From Pseudomonas sp. ABC1 (GTDB taxonomy: Bacteria > Pseudomonadota > Gammaproteobacteria > Pseudomonadales > Pseudomonadaceae), in assembly GCF_013395055.1 (NCBI RefSeq), contig NZ_CP058349.1, positions 1,054,001 to 1,118,000 of the forward strand: 64,000 nucleotides of DNA. The letters are read 5' to 3'. Each line of letters starts with the position of its first letter. The first letter of the stretch is position 1. Position numbers and translations under genes: made by a program. Under the pieces are notes generated by a model. It had not been told where the DNA came from and did not search any database. It saw only the letters and a list, made by a program, of their open reading frames with translations. This document shows, piece by piece, positions 53,694-62,124 of this stretch.

Positions 53694-53709
53694 TATGACA
53701 GTCGTAATA
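53694..53709. promoter_or_regulatory. TetR operator candidate 1
   Basis: TATGAC-AGTC-GTAATA: outer arms are complementary at five of six positions. It shares the pattern TATRACAGTCGTNATA with the second site, 33 bases away centre to centre, that is three helical turns. Confidence 0.6.
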
Positions 53710-53726
53710 ATCTAGCCTGCCCGAAT

Positions 53727-53742
53727 TATAACAGTCGTCATA
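53727..53742. promoter_or_regulatory. TetR operator candidate 2
   Basis: TATAAC-AGTC-GTCATA, the second copy of the same 16-base element, 18 bases before the hydrolase ATG, where a bound repressor would block transcription or translation start. Confidence 0.6.
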
Positions 53743-53759
53743 AGAATAGAGGCGAGCCA

Positions 53760-54626
53760 ATGAATCCAAGTCCTTCGACACTCACCGCAGCGGACGGCTA
53801 CCCCCTCGCCGTCACCCGCTACCCCGCCAGCGGCGAGCGGCGTGGCCGGCTGATCATCGCCGGGGCAACCGCGGTGCCACAGGGCTTCTACCGGCGCTTC
53901 GCCCTCTACGCAAGCGCCCAGGGCTTCGAAACGCTGACACTGGATTATCGCGGTATCGGCCTGTCACGCCCCGCCTCGCTGAAAGGCTTCCGCATGAACC
54001 TGCTGGACTGGGGGCGTCTCGACCTGGCGGCAGCGGTGGACGCCATGAAAGGCGATGACGTCCCGTTGTACATGGTCGGTCACTCATACGGCGGCCATGG
54101 CTTCGGCCTGCTGCCCAATCACCAGGCGGTGACGGGATTCTACGGCTTTGGTGTCGGCGCGGGCTGGCACGGACACATGCCGCTGGCCGAGCGCTTGAAA
54201 GTCCTGGCGATGTGGCGCCTGGTACTGCCGCCGCTGACCTACTGGAAGGGCTACTGCCCCTGGAAAATGCTTGGTCTGGGCGAAGACCTGCCCCTCGATG
54301 TCTACCGCCAGTGGCGCCATTGGTGCGGTTTTCCACGCTACTTCTTCGACGACCCGGCCATGGCCGGCATCGAAAGACAGTTCGCCGCAGTACACACGCC
54401 CATCCTCGCCGCCAACGCCCTGGATGACCTGTGGGCCATGCCCGGATCGCGCGACGCCTTCCTCGAAGGCTACAGCCAGGCCCCCATCACCCGCCTGGAC
54501 CTCGACCCTTCCCGCCAAGGTGGCCAGATAGGCCATATGGGTTACTTCCGCGCCTCGGCCGAACCGCTCTGGCAGGATGCACTGGAATGGCTCTCGGGCC
54601 TGCCGCCACGGCCAGCACAGGCCTGA
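53760..54626 (+). CDS. Alpha/beta hydrolase
   Basis: A 288-residue serine hydrolase-fold protein. The nucleophile elbow is GHSYGG, the oxyanion part is IIAGATAVPQGFY, and the catalytic His is likely the one in QIGHMGYF. The substrate is unknown. The start ATG at 53760 follows GAGGCGAG; longer in-frame frames run through the TetR promoter. Control by the adjacent TetR is likely. Confidence 0.88.
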   Translation: MNPSPSTLTAADGYPLAVTRYPASGERRGRLIIAGATAVPQGFYRRFALYASAQGFETLTLDYRGIGLSRPASLKGFRMNLLDWGRLDLAAAVDAMKGDDVPLYMVGHSYGGHGFGLLPNHQAVTGFYGFGVGAGWHGHMPLAERLKVLAMWRLVLPPLTYWKGYCPWKMLGLGEDLPLDVYRQWRHWCGFPRYFFDDPAMAGIERQFAAVHTPILAANALDDLWAMPGSRDAFLEGYSQAPITRLDLDPSRQGGQIGHMGYFRASAEPLWQDALEWLSGLPPRPAQA

Positions 54627-54822
54627 GCGGCACAAATACCACATGCTCGACCGCCCAGGCCGCGCACCGACCAAAGTCGCAAAACATTGGCTGGCCTGTT
54701 CGCCATCCGCCGTCTATCGTAGACACGCCATGCGCTGGAACGATGGCAAGCCATACGGAGCATGGCCCTAGCCGCTGGTCATTCGACACGGCAGGACACC
54801 ACCCCAAGACAAGGAACAGTCA

Positions 54823-56298
54823 ATGAAGAAAGCCCTATCCATCGGGATCGTCGCTTCGGCAATGGTCATGTCGGCCTATACCCAGGCACAGCAACCCGCC
54901 ACCCCGGAAGCATCCGCAACCAGCAATGCGACGGGCCTGCTTTACGTCAGGAAGAGCGCCCACAGCCCGGACGCCAAGGGCGACCTGCAGGCACTGGAGC
55001 TGGCGTTGAAAAAAATGCGCGCACTGGGCTGCGCTGACCCACGCAGTTGGTACTACCAGGGTGCCACCCACGCCATCCCGGCAACCATTCCGAACGGCGA
55101 CAACCCGCTCTGCCCCTCCTATACAGAGATCAGCAAGCTTAAGTGGGGCTGGAACACCTGCACCCACCAGGACGGCTCCGAAATCCACTTCCTGGTCTGG
55201 CACCGGATCTACATCCAGCACTTCGAGTCGATCGTTCGCACACTCTCCGGCAAGGCCGACTTCGCCCTGCCCTACTGGGACTACACCAACCCGGCCAACC
55301 GCACGCTGCCCGCCGCCCTGCGTGACAGCGCGTCCAGCCTGTATGCCGAGGCACGCCTGCCCAGCCTGAACGAAGGCCGGAACATCAGCGCGGAGATGGA
55401 CAAGGCCCTGGACACCACCACCCTGTTCCAGAACCGGGTCTTCGCGGCCTTCAACAGCCAGATAGATGCTGCCCCCCACGGCGCCATGCACGTCTATATC
55501 GGTGGCCAAACCGATCACCTGACCATGTGGAACCCGATCTACCGCACGCAAACCAGTGGCCTGATGGCGCTGGTGCCGTCCGCCGGCTTCGACCCGGTGT
55601 TCTGGCTCCACCACGCGAACATCGACTACCTGTGGCAGAAGTGGGAAAACTCCTCGAATGGCGTTCGTCCGACCCTGGACGAACTGCAAGCGGTGCCCTG
55701 GCCGTACCAGTTCTACAACGGCGACGGCAAACGCCACGAATACACCATCCCGGAAGCCTACAAGGCAGCCTTCAATCCCAACTACGTCTATGACCAGTTG
55801 CGTGGCGGCATCGCAGCCCTCGACAGCCAGAAACACACACGCCTGCTGCAACTCAACCAGCAGCGCAACGACAGCAAGCGCGTGCTGTGGAGCGAGAAGC
55901 CCGGGCAACTCGTGAAAGGCGGCAAGCTCGAACTGGCGCTGCCCCAGGCCACCAAGGCGCGTGCCTCCGTCCTCTCGGCCCAGGCCGCCTCGGCGCCACT
56001 CGTCCTGCAACTCACCGTTTCCTTCACCAAGGAGCCGGAGGACACCTACGAGGTCTACACCGTCGATGCCGGCGGCACACAGAAACTGGCCGGCCTGTTG
56101 ACCTTCTTCGGTGCGGGTCACCATGCCGGGTTCGATTCAGGCTCCGGCCACAGCCATGCCCATGAAGGACAGAAGACCTTCCTGCTCGATGTGTCCGACG
56201 AACTGGAGCCCAAAGGCGACTACCGCATCCTGATCAAGAAACAGCGTGAGCCGGTGGACGAAATCACCGTCAAGGAAGTGAGCCTGCTGAGCTATTGA
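54823..56298 (+). CDS. Secreted tyrosinase-family type 3 copper oxidase
   Basis: A 491-residue exported enzyme with a signal peptide (MKKALSIGIVASAMVMSAYTQAQ). The first copper-binding region has CTH (Cys113, His115), then HFLVWHR (His122, His127) and His133. The second has PHGAMH (His219, His223) and FWLHHANIDYLW (His263, His264). The C-terminal domain (about 370-491) is beta-rich, as in polyphenol oxidases that carry a shielding domain. It should oxidise phenols to quinones. It differs from pyoverdine-associated PvdP in length and context, and no tyrosinase copper chaperone is adjacent. The preceding 196 bases hold no gene. Confidence 0.92.
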   Translation: MKKALSIGIVASAMVMSAYTQAQQPATPEASATSNATGLLYVRKSAHSPDAKGDLQALELALKKMRALGCADPRSWYYQGATHAIPATIPNGDNPLCPSYTEISKLKWGWNTCTHQDGSEIHFLVWHRIYIQHFESIVRTLSGKADFALPYWDYTNPANRTLPAALRDSASSLYAEARLPSLNEGRNISAEMDKALDTTTLFQNRVFAAFNSQIDAAPHGAMHVYIGGQTDHLTMWNPIYRTQTSGLMALVPSAGFDPVFWLHHANIDYLWQKWENSSNGVRPTLDELQAVPWPYQFYNGDGKRHEYTIPEAYKAAFNPNYVYDQLRGGIAALDSQKHTRLLQLNQQRNDSKRVLWSEKPGQLVKGGKLELALPQATKARASVLSAQAASAPLVLQLTVSFTKEPEDTYEVYTVDAGGTQKLAGLLTFFGAGHHAGFDSGSGHSHAHEGQKTFLLDVSDELEPKGDYRILIKKQREPVDEITVKEVSLLSY

Positions 56299-56379
56299 AA
56301 GCCCAGCCAGCGCACGCCCCCGCCTGCCGGATCAAGCCTGCAGACGGGGTCACGATCTTGCTGGTGTGATGCAACACTC

Positions 56380-56398
56380 AAGCCCTCACAGGGCTTTT
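56380..56398 (+). terminator. Terminator 1 after the tyrosinase gene
   Basis: AAGCCCT-CAC-AGGGCTT, a 7-bp stem with a 3-base loop, is followed by TT and lies 82 bases after the stop. Confidence 0.6.
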
Positions 56399-56404
56399 CA
56401 GGAC

Positions 56405-56437
56405 ATCCGATGCCAGGCTTCTGGCATCGGATTTTTT
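56405..56437 (+). terminator. Terminator 2 after the tyrosinase gene
   Basis: ATCCGATGCCAG and CTGGCATCGGAT form a perfect 12-bp stem with loop GCTT, followed by TTTTT. This is a strong intrinsic terminator. Confidence 0.9.
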
Positions 56438-56503
56438 ATGCATCGCAAACGGCAGCAGCCTTGGGCAGATCAGTCGCATGAAGCCGTTCTACCCTCTCCC
56501 CAG

Positions 56504-56527
56504 CCCTCTCCCGCAAGCGGGAGAGGG
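56504..56527. repeat. 11-bp REP-like hairpin
   Basis: CCCTCTCCCGC-AA-GCGGGAGAGGG is a perfect palindromic stem of a kind common between genes in gammaproteobacteria. No T-run follows. Confidence 0.7.
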
Positions 56528-56649
56528 GGCAAGGCGTACGCGTCCCATGAGAAACCCCACAGCCTGTTCATATGAGTAAGCACGACGCCCCGCATGCGAT
56601 TGCCCAGCACAACTAACGCGAGAGCGGGCACACCACGCGCGTACCAACC

Positions 56650-56655
56650 TATAAT
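56650..56655 (+). promoter_or_regulatory. TATAAT -10 box for the GNAT-Rnk gene
   Basis: A perfect TATAAT at 56650-56655, 74 bases before the ATG at 56730, in a GC-rich setting. The -35 region is not recognisable. Confidence 0.5.
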
Positions 56656-56729
56656 GGGCGTTTTTTTGAAAGAACCGTCATGGCCGTCGCCATGAAGGGC
56701 TTTCATTCTTGCAACCAAGTGTGGTGAAG

Positions 56730-57641
56730 ATGAATAAGCCTTTCATTGCGCTGTGCCCCGAGATCACTCGGGCAAATGCGCTCAACCTGATGGACTGGCT
56801 GGAAGACGAGTGCGTCATCCGCTACCTGAGCGATTCGCGCCATGTCTCCCGATTTATCGAACAGGTCGTAGAGCGGGTCCAGTTGCCTATCCTGACCCAC
56901 CTGTTCAACCAGGGTGGCCGATTCTTCATGGCCTACGACCGGCATAACGTGCCGGTCGGGTTTGTCCGCCTGATCAAGACGGGCGAGGACTGCGAGATTG
57001 TCCTGGTCATCGGGGACCGCGACAACTGGGGCCGCAAGCTCGGCGCCAGCGCCATTCGCGAAGGCATGAAACTCGCCTTCTTCGACATGCGTGCCGAGCG
57101 GCTCATCGCCAGGATCCACGCAGACAACACGCGCTCGGTCAGGGCCTTCCTGCGCTGCGGCTTTTTGCCCGAAAGCGAAACGCCTACGTTGAAATCATTC
57201 TCCATGACCTCGACGGCCTATCTCCAGCGCTTGCGCGAAAGCGCCGAGGGTGACGCCTCCGACATCTATGTCACCGAGATCGACAAGGCGCGACTCATGG
57301 GGCTGCTCACGCTTGAACAGGACAACTCCATATACGAGCTGGAGCACGAGATCGAGCGCGCCATCGTGGTCGATGCGCAGCAAGTCGCGCGAAACGTCAT
57401 CACGATGAACTCCAGGGCCATACTGCGCCTGGACGACGAAAAAGTGGAAGTGGACCTGGTCTACCCACAGGACGCGGACGACAGCGCAGGCAAACTGTCG
57501 GTCTGCTCCGACATCGGCACGGCGATCCTGGGCTACAAGGAAGGCGACGCCATCGACTGGCGGGTCGCGGACCGAACCAGCCGCATCCGGATCGAGAAGG
57601 TGCTTTACCAACCGGAAGCCGCAGGCGACTTTCACCTGTAG
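56730..57641 (+). CDS. GNAT acetyltransferase fused to a Rnk/GreA-C domain
   Basis: A 303-residue two-domain protein. Residues 1-165 form a GNAT fold with the acetyl-CoA loop region NWGRKLGASAIREGMKLAFF and the terminal RSVRAFLRCGF. Residues 180-215 form a short N-terminal arm like Rnk. Residues 218-295 are the GreA/GreB C-terminal FKBP-like domain, with NVITMNSRAILR and LGYKEGDAIDW. Rnk binds RNA polymerase and modulates nucleotide metabolism; the fusion could bring an acetyltransferase to RNA polymerase (inference). The ATG at 56730 follows GGTGAAG. Confidence 0.9.
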   Translation: MNKPFIALCPEITRANALNLMDWLEDECVIRYLSDSRHVSRFIEQVVERVQLPILTHLFNQGGRFFMAYDRHNVPVGFVRLIKTGEDCEIVLVIGDRDNWGRKLGASAIREGMKLAFFDMRAERLIARIHADNTRSVRAFLRCGFLPESETPTLKSFSMTSTAYLQRLRESAEGDASDIYVTEIDKARLMGLLTLEQDNSIYELEHEIERAIVVDAQQVARNVITMNSRAILRLDDEKVEVDLVYPQDADDSAGKLSVCSDIGTAILGYKEGDAIDWRVADRTSRIRIEKVLYQPEAAGDFHL

Positions 57642-57672
57642 GCCGCAGGTCAGGATTCACCATCGCAAATGC

Positions 57673-57700
57673 AAGAAGCCCGCAAAAATGCGGGCTTCTT
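57673..57700. terminator. Bidirectional terminator between the GNAT-Rnk gene and guaA
   Basis: AAGAAGCCCGCA-AAAA-TGCGGGCTTCTT is a perfect 12-bp stem with A-rich and T-rich ends, serving the two convergent genes. Confidence 0.85.
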
Positions 57701-57744
57701 GGGTGTCGCCTATCTGTCTCTAGCAGCAGCGGCCGGACGCGGGA

Positions 57745-59325
57745 TCATTCCCACTCGATAGTCGCTGGCGGCTTGCTCGACACGTCGTAGGTGACGCGGG
57801 AGATGCCTTCGATTTCGTTGATGATGCGGTTGGAGACTTTCTCCAGCAGCTCATACGGCAGGTGCGCCCAGCGGGCGGTCATGAAGTCGATGGTTTCCAC
57901 GGCGCGCAGGGCGACGACCCAAGCGTAGCGACGGCCATCGCCGACCACGCCGACCGATTTCACCGGCTGGAACACCACGAAGGCCTGGCTGGTCTTGTGG
58001 TACCAGTCGAAGTTGCGCAGTTCCTCGATGAAGATATGGTCGGCCTGGCGCAGCAGGTCGGCGTATTCCTTCTTCACTTCGCCAAGGATGCGCACACCCA
58101 GGCCCGGCCCCGGGAAGGGGTGGCGGTAGACCATGTCATAAGGCAGGCCCAGTTCCAGGCCGATCTTGCGCACTTCGTCCTTGAACAGCTCGCGCAGCGG
58201 CTCGACCAGTTTGAGCTTCATGTCCTCAGGCAGGCCACCGACGTTGTGGTGGGACTTGATGACATGGGCCTTGCCCGTCTTGGCGCCGGCCGATTCGATC
58301 ACGTCGGGGTAGATGGTGCCCTGGGCGAGGAACTGGATGTTGTCCAGTTTCGACGACTCTTCGTCGAAGATCTCGATGAAGGTACGGCCAATGATCTTGC
58401 GCTTCTGCTCCGGATCGCTGACGCCTGCCAGCTGCGAAAGGAACTTCTCCTCGGCATCGGCACGGATCACCTTGACGCCCATGTTCTCGGCGAACATGGC
58501 CATCACCTGGTCACCTTCGTGCAGGCGCAGCAGGCCGTTGTCGACGAATACGCAGGTCAGCTGGTCGCCGATGGCGCGGTGCAGCAACGCCGCCACCACG
58601 GAAGAGTCGACACCGCCGGACAGGCCCAGCAGCACATTGGCATCGCCGACCTGCTCACGTACCTGGCGAATGGCGTCTTCGACGATGTTCGAGGCGGTCC
58701 ACAGGGCTTCACAGCCGCAGATGTCGAGGATGAAACGCGAAAGAATGCGTCCGCCCTGCTTGGTGTGGGTGACTTCCGGGTGGAACTGCACACCGTAGTA
58801 GCCACGGGCATCATCGACCATCGCGGCGATCGGGCAGCTAGGCGTACTGGCCAGCACACTGAAGCCCGGCGCCAGTTCGGTGACCTTGTCACCATGGCTC
58901 ATCCACACGTCGAGGCCGAGCACGCCATCGGCACTCACATGGTCCTCGATACCGTCGAGCAGCCGCGACTTGCCGACCACGTCGACCCGCGCATAGCCGA
59001 ACTCGCGCACGTCGGAGCCCTGCACCTTGCCGCCCAGTTGCTCGGACATGGTCTGCATGCCATAGCAGATGCCCAGCAGCGGTACGCCCAGGTCGAACAC
59101 CGCCTGCGGCGCGCGCGGGCTGCCTGCAAGGTGCACGGACTCCGGACCGCCGGCGAGGATGATGCCGCGCGGGGCGAAGGCACGGATGTCCTCGTCGCTC
59201 ATGTCGAACGGGTGCAGCTCGCAGTACACGCCGATCTCGCGCACGCGGCGGGCGATCAACTGGGTGTACTGGGAGCCGAAGTCGAGGATCAGGATGCGGT
59301 GGGCGTGGATGTCTTGATGGGACAT
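57745..59325 (-). CDS. guaA: GMP synthase (glutamine-hydrolysing)
   Basis: A 526-residue enzyme converting XMP to GMP. The class I glutaminase domain has GICYGMQ with the nucleophile Cys and the HPEVTHT catalytic His/Glu. The ATP pyrophosphatase domain has the P-loop GLSGGVDSSVVAALL. The C-terminal dimerisation domain ends in SSKPPATIEWE. It lies downstream of guaB with a 115-base gap. Confidence 0.99.
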   Translation of the reverse strand: MSHQDIHAHRILILDFGSQYTQLIARRVREIGVYCELHPFDMSDEDIRAFAPRGIILAGGPESVHLAGSPRAPQAVFDLGVPLLGICYGMQTMSEQLGGKVQGSDVREFGYARVDVVGKSRLLDGIEDHVSADGVLGLDVWMSHGDKVTELAPGFSVLASTPSCPIAAMVDDARGYYGVQFHPEVTHTKQGGRILSRFILDICGCEALWTASNIVEDAIRQVREQVGDANVLLGLSGGVDSSVVAALLHRAIGDQLTCVFVDNGLLRLHEGDQVMAMFAENMGVKVIRADAEEKFLSQLAGVSDPEQKRKIIGRTFIEIFDEESSKLDNIQFLAQGTIYPDVIESAGAKTGKAHVIKSHHNVGGLPEDMKLKLVEPLRELFKDEVRKIGLELGLPYDMVYRHPFPGPGLGVRILGEVKKEYADLLRQADHIFIEELRNFDWYHKTSQAFVVFQPVKSVGVVGDGRRYAWVVALRAVETIDFMTARWAHLPYELLEKVSNRIINEIEGISRVTYDVSSKPPATIEWE

Positions 59326-59361
59326 TGGCTTTCCTTCGGAAAGAGCTTGAAGCTGAAAGCC

Positions 59362-59411
59362 GGAAGCTGGAAGTGAAAGCGGAGGTCATCGACCTCCAGC
59401 TTCCAGCTTCC
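59362..59411. repeat. Nested hairpin between guaB and guaA
   Basis: Outer arms GGAAGCTGGAAG (59362-59373) and CTTCCAGCTTCC (59400-59411) are perfectly complementary. An inner hairpin GGAGGTC-ATC-GACCTCC (59381-59397) sits inside. It belongs to the AGCTTCCAGC-type simple repeats and may attenuate or stabilise guaA mRNA. Confidence 0.6.
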
Positions 59412-59440
59412 AGCTTCCAGCGCCTGTTGAGCCGAGCGGA

Positions 59441-60910
59441 TCAGCCTACTCGGTAGTTGGGTGCTTCCTTGGTGATCTGCACGTCATGCACATGGGACTC
59501 GGCCATGCCGGCACCGGTGATGCGCACGAACTCCGGCTTGCTGCGCATGTCGTCGATGGTCGCGCTGCCGGTGTAGCCCATGGAGGAACGCAGGCCGCCC
59601 ATCAACTGGTGGATGATCGCCGACAGCGAGCCCTTGTAGGGGACGCGGCCTTCGATGCCTTCCGGGACCAGCTTCTCGGCGCCGGCCGAGGAGTCCTGGA
59701 AGTAACGGTCGGAAGACCCCTGGGCCTGGGCCATGGCGCCCAGCGAGCCCATGCCACGGTAAGCCTTGTAGGAACGGCCCTGGAACAGCTCGATCTCGCC
59801 CGGCGCTTCTTCGGTGCCAGCGAACATCGAACCCATCATCACGGCGTTGGCGCCAGCGACGATGGCCTTGGACAGGTCACCGGAGAAGCGGATACCGCCG
59901 TCGGCGATCATCGGCACGCCACTTTCCTTGAGGGCCGCGGCGACGTTGGCGATAGCGGAAATCTGCGGCACGCCGACACCGGCGACGATGCGCGTGGTGC
60001 AGATCGAGCCAGGGCCGATACCGACCTTGACCGCGTCCGCTCCGGCCTTGACCAGGTCCAGCGCGGCTTCGGCGGTGGCGATGTTGCCGCCGATCACCTG
60101 CACCTGCGGGAAGTTCTCCTTGACCCAGCGCACGCGGTCGATCACGCCACGGGAATGCCCGTGGGCGGTATCCACCACCACCACGTCGACACCCGCGTTG
60201 ACCAGTGCCTCGACACGCTCGCCGGTGTCGGCGCCGGTGCCGACCGCCGCGCCAACGCGCAGGCGCCCCTGCTCGTCCTTGGACGCCAGCGGGTAGATCT
60301 TGGCCTTCTCGATATCACGGAAGGTCACCAGGCCACGCAGGTTGAAGTTGCGGTCGACCACCAGCATCTTCTCGATGCGGTGCTCGTAGAGCTTGGTCTT
60401 GATGTCTTCCAGGCCGGTGCCTTCCTCGACGGTGACCAGCTTGTCCTTCGGCGTCATGATCGCCGCGACGGAATCGCCACGGTTGGGCGTGAAGCGCAGG
60501 TCGCGACCGGTGACGATACCCACCAGCTCACGCCCCGACACCACCGGGAAACCGGAAAAACCCAGCTCCGAGGCCTTGCGCAGCAGCTCGCTGATCTTGG
60601 TTTCCGGAGTGACGGTGACCGGATCGTGGACGATGGCCGTCTCGTGGCGCTTGACCTTGCGCACTTCGGCGGCCTGCTGCTCGATGGTCATGTTCTTGTG
60701 GATGATGCCGATGCCGCCTTCCTGGGCCATGGCAATCGCCAGGCGCGCTTCGGTGACGGTGTCCATCGCCGCCGAAACCAGCGGGATATTCAGCTCGATG
60801 CCACGGGTCAGACGGGTCTTCAGGCTGACATCCTTGGGCAATACCTCGGAATATCCGGGGATCAGGAGGACATCGTCGAAAGTCAGGGCTTCTTGGCTGA
60901 TACGCAGCAT
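59441..60910 (-). CDS. guaB: Inosine-5'-monophosphate dehydrogenase
   Basis: A 489-residue NAD-dependent enzyme making XMP for GMP synthesis. The start MLRISQEALTFDDVLLIPGYS is invariant. Two CBS domains (about 93-205) are inserted in the barrel. The catalytic Cys lies in GPGSICTTR, and the flap YRGMGSLGAM and C-terminal VHDVQITKEAPNY are intact. The long in-frame upstream extension is not credible. Confidence 0.99.
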   Translation of the reverse strand: MLRISQEALTFDDVLLIPGYSEVLPKDVSLKTRLTRGIELNIPLVSAAMDTVTEARLAIAMAQEGGIGIIHKNMTIEQQAAEVRKVKRHETAIVHDPVTVTPETKISELLRKASELGFSGFPVVSGRELVGIVTGRDLRFTPNRGDSVAAIMTPKDKLVTVEEGTGLEDIKTKLYEHRIEKMLVVDRNFNLRGLVTFRDIEKAKIYPLASKDEQGRLRVGAAVGTGADTGERVEALVNAGVDVVVVDTAHGHSRGVIDRVRWVKENFPQVQVIGGNIATAEAALDLVKAGADAVKVGIGPGSICTTRIVAGVGVPQISAIANVAAALKESGVPMIADGGIRFSGDLSKAIVAGANAVMMGSMFAGTEEAPGEIELFQGRSYKAYRGMGSLGAMAQAQGSSDRYFQDSSAGAEKLVPEGIEGRVPYKGSLSAIIHQLMGGLRSSMGYTGSATIDDMRSKPEFVRITGAGMAESHVHDVQITKEAPNYRVG

Positions 60911-60990
60911 GGCGGGAGCTCCCAGGCGGGAAAAAGGAAGCGCGGCATTATACCCATGAGAGGCACAAGCTCCAAGCGGGAGACATGTAA

Positions 60991-61539
60991 TCAGGCCTCC
61001 ACTACCACCACCCGCACGGCGAACCCCAGGCGATCGGCAAACTCTTCGAGGAAGGCCTGACGGAAACCGGCCCGCTCCCAGCCGTTGAAAATGAACCCCA
61101 GGTTGGAAAAACCGCACGGTTGCAGGAAGAGGAAACCGTTGATGTCGTCCTCGTGCCCACATTCGGGGCAGGTGAAATTATCGGTATGACCCGGCATCCA
61201 CTCGTCCAGGCTTTCGAACAGCGCTTCCCCAATTTCCTGACGGCAGTGCGGGCAACCCGCCTCCTCCAGAAAGCCTCGCTCCGGCGTGAAGATGCAACGC
61301 TTGTAGATGACTTCCAGGCCATTGATCGGCTGCCCGACAGGCAGGTACCGGGGCTCCTCGACCACCTCGGCGGCACCGGGCGCCAGCGCATAGGCCATGC
61401 CGAGCGGGCCACGCCCGCAGGTCGTGGGCAGCGCCTCGACGACATTGCGTTTGGCCAGCCAGCGCAGGATCAGCCGTGCCCGCGCTTCATGGGCGGGAAA
61501 ACTGGAAACCTGCGGGACGATGATCAGTTGGCCGGCCAT
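60991..61539 (-). CDS. Conserved hypothetical protein with a zinc ribbon
   Basis: A 182-residue protein of unknown function. Its middle carries a treble-clef or zinc-ribbon-like pair, CPHC (near 95-98) and CPEC (near 124-127). It begins MAGQLIIVPQVSSFPAHEARARL and ends FADRLGFAVRVVVVEA. The start at 61539 is chosen because the antisense of the neighbouring stop region makes longer frames unlikely; AGGAGAG lies seven bases upstream. Confidence 0.75.
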   Translation of the reverse strand: MAGQLIIVPQVSSFPAHEARARLILRWLAKRNVVEALPTTCGRGPLGMAYALAPGAAEVVEEPRYLPVGQPINGLEVIYKRCIFTPERGFLEEAGCPHCRQEIGEALFESLDEWMPGHTDNFTCPECGHEDDINGFLFLQPCGFSNLGFIFNGWERAGFRQAFLEEFADRLGFAVRVVVVEA

Positions 61540-61591
61540 GGGCGCTCTCCTGCGATACGAGGGGCGCAGGGTAGCGCCCCCGCTCGCCGGG

Positions 61592-62038
61592 TCAAGTCGC
61601 GACCGGCTCGCGACGCGACATGAACAAGCGGTCATAGGCCCAGTTGAACGCCATGGTGTAGGGCAGGAAGAACAGGATCAGACCAATATCGAGGAAGAAC
61701 GCCTCGACCAGGCTGATCGACAGCCACCAGGCCGCCAGGGGCACCAGGATACCGATCAGGCCCAGTTCGAAGAGCAGCGCATGGCTGAGGCGCGCCCACC
61801 AGCCGCGCTCGAAACCCAGGCGACGCTGGGCACGGTCGAACAGCCAGTTGAACTGCATGTTCCACAGCATGGCGATGGAGGAGAACATCAGGGTCAACGC
61901 CCCCATGTGCGCCAACGGCTTGTCCAGCAGCCAGGCCAATGCCGGCGCGGAAATCAGGACCGCCAGTATTTCGAAAGACAGTGCATGGACGACACGCTCA
62001 CCCAGGGTGCGCTCGTACAGATTGCTGGAATGGCTCAT
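61592..62038 (-). CDS. PACE family efflux transporter (AceI-like)
   Basis: A 148-residue inner-membrane protein of two tandem bacterial-transmembrane-pair units: ERVVHALSFEILAVLISAP and ARLSHALLFELGLIGILVP. Each has the His-Ala-x-x-Phe-Glu motif, and the first Glu corresponds to the essential Glu15 of AceI. PACE proteins export biocides and polyamines (family knowledge). The gene diverges from a LysR regulator, the common arrangement. Confidence 0.9.
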   Translation of the reverse strand: MSHSSNLYERTLGERVVHALSFEILAVLISAPALAWLLDKPLAHMGALTLMFSSIAMLWNMQFNWLFDRAQRRLGFERGWWARLSHALLFELGLIGILVPLAAWWLSISLVEAFFLDIGLILFFLPYTMAFNWAYDRLFMSRREPVAT

Positions 62039-62109
62039 GGAAAAACTCGCTATCGAATGCAGTGGCCGCTATTCTCATCGCAAAATCCGAAACCATATAA
62101 TTAGCAGCC

Positions 62110-62124
62110 ATCGGTAAAACCGAT
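62110..62124. promoter_or_regulatory. Palindromic operator candidate for the LysR regulator
   Basis: ATCGGT-AAA-ACCGAT, a perfect 6+6 inverted repeat immediately before the LysR start codon. Other ATCGCAAAATCC-like sequence lies closer to the PACE gene. It could mediate autorepression. Confidence 0.5.

Larger units (their letters stand above)
56299..56729. other. Intergenic region after the tyrosinase gene
   Basis: A 431-base non-coding gap carrying two terminators, a REP-like hairpin and a promoter for the next gene, all listed separately. No additional gene is credible. Confidence 0.6.

Noticed and set aside
54823..56298. Tyrosinase as PvdP of pyoverdine synthesis
   Set aside because: Different length and context, and no pyoverdine genes nearby; kept as a general secreted tyrosinase.
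60991..61539. Annotation as a sugar ABC transporter ATPase, a name sometimes given to this neighbour of guaB
   Set aside because: No Walker A, Walker B or ABC signature is present; only a zinc-ribbon pattern is visible.
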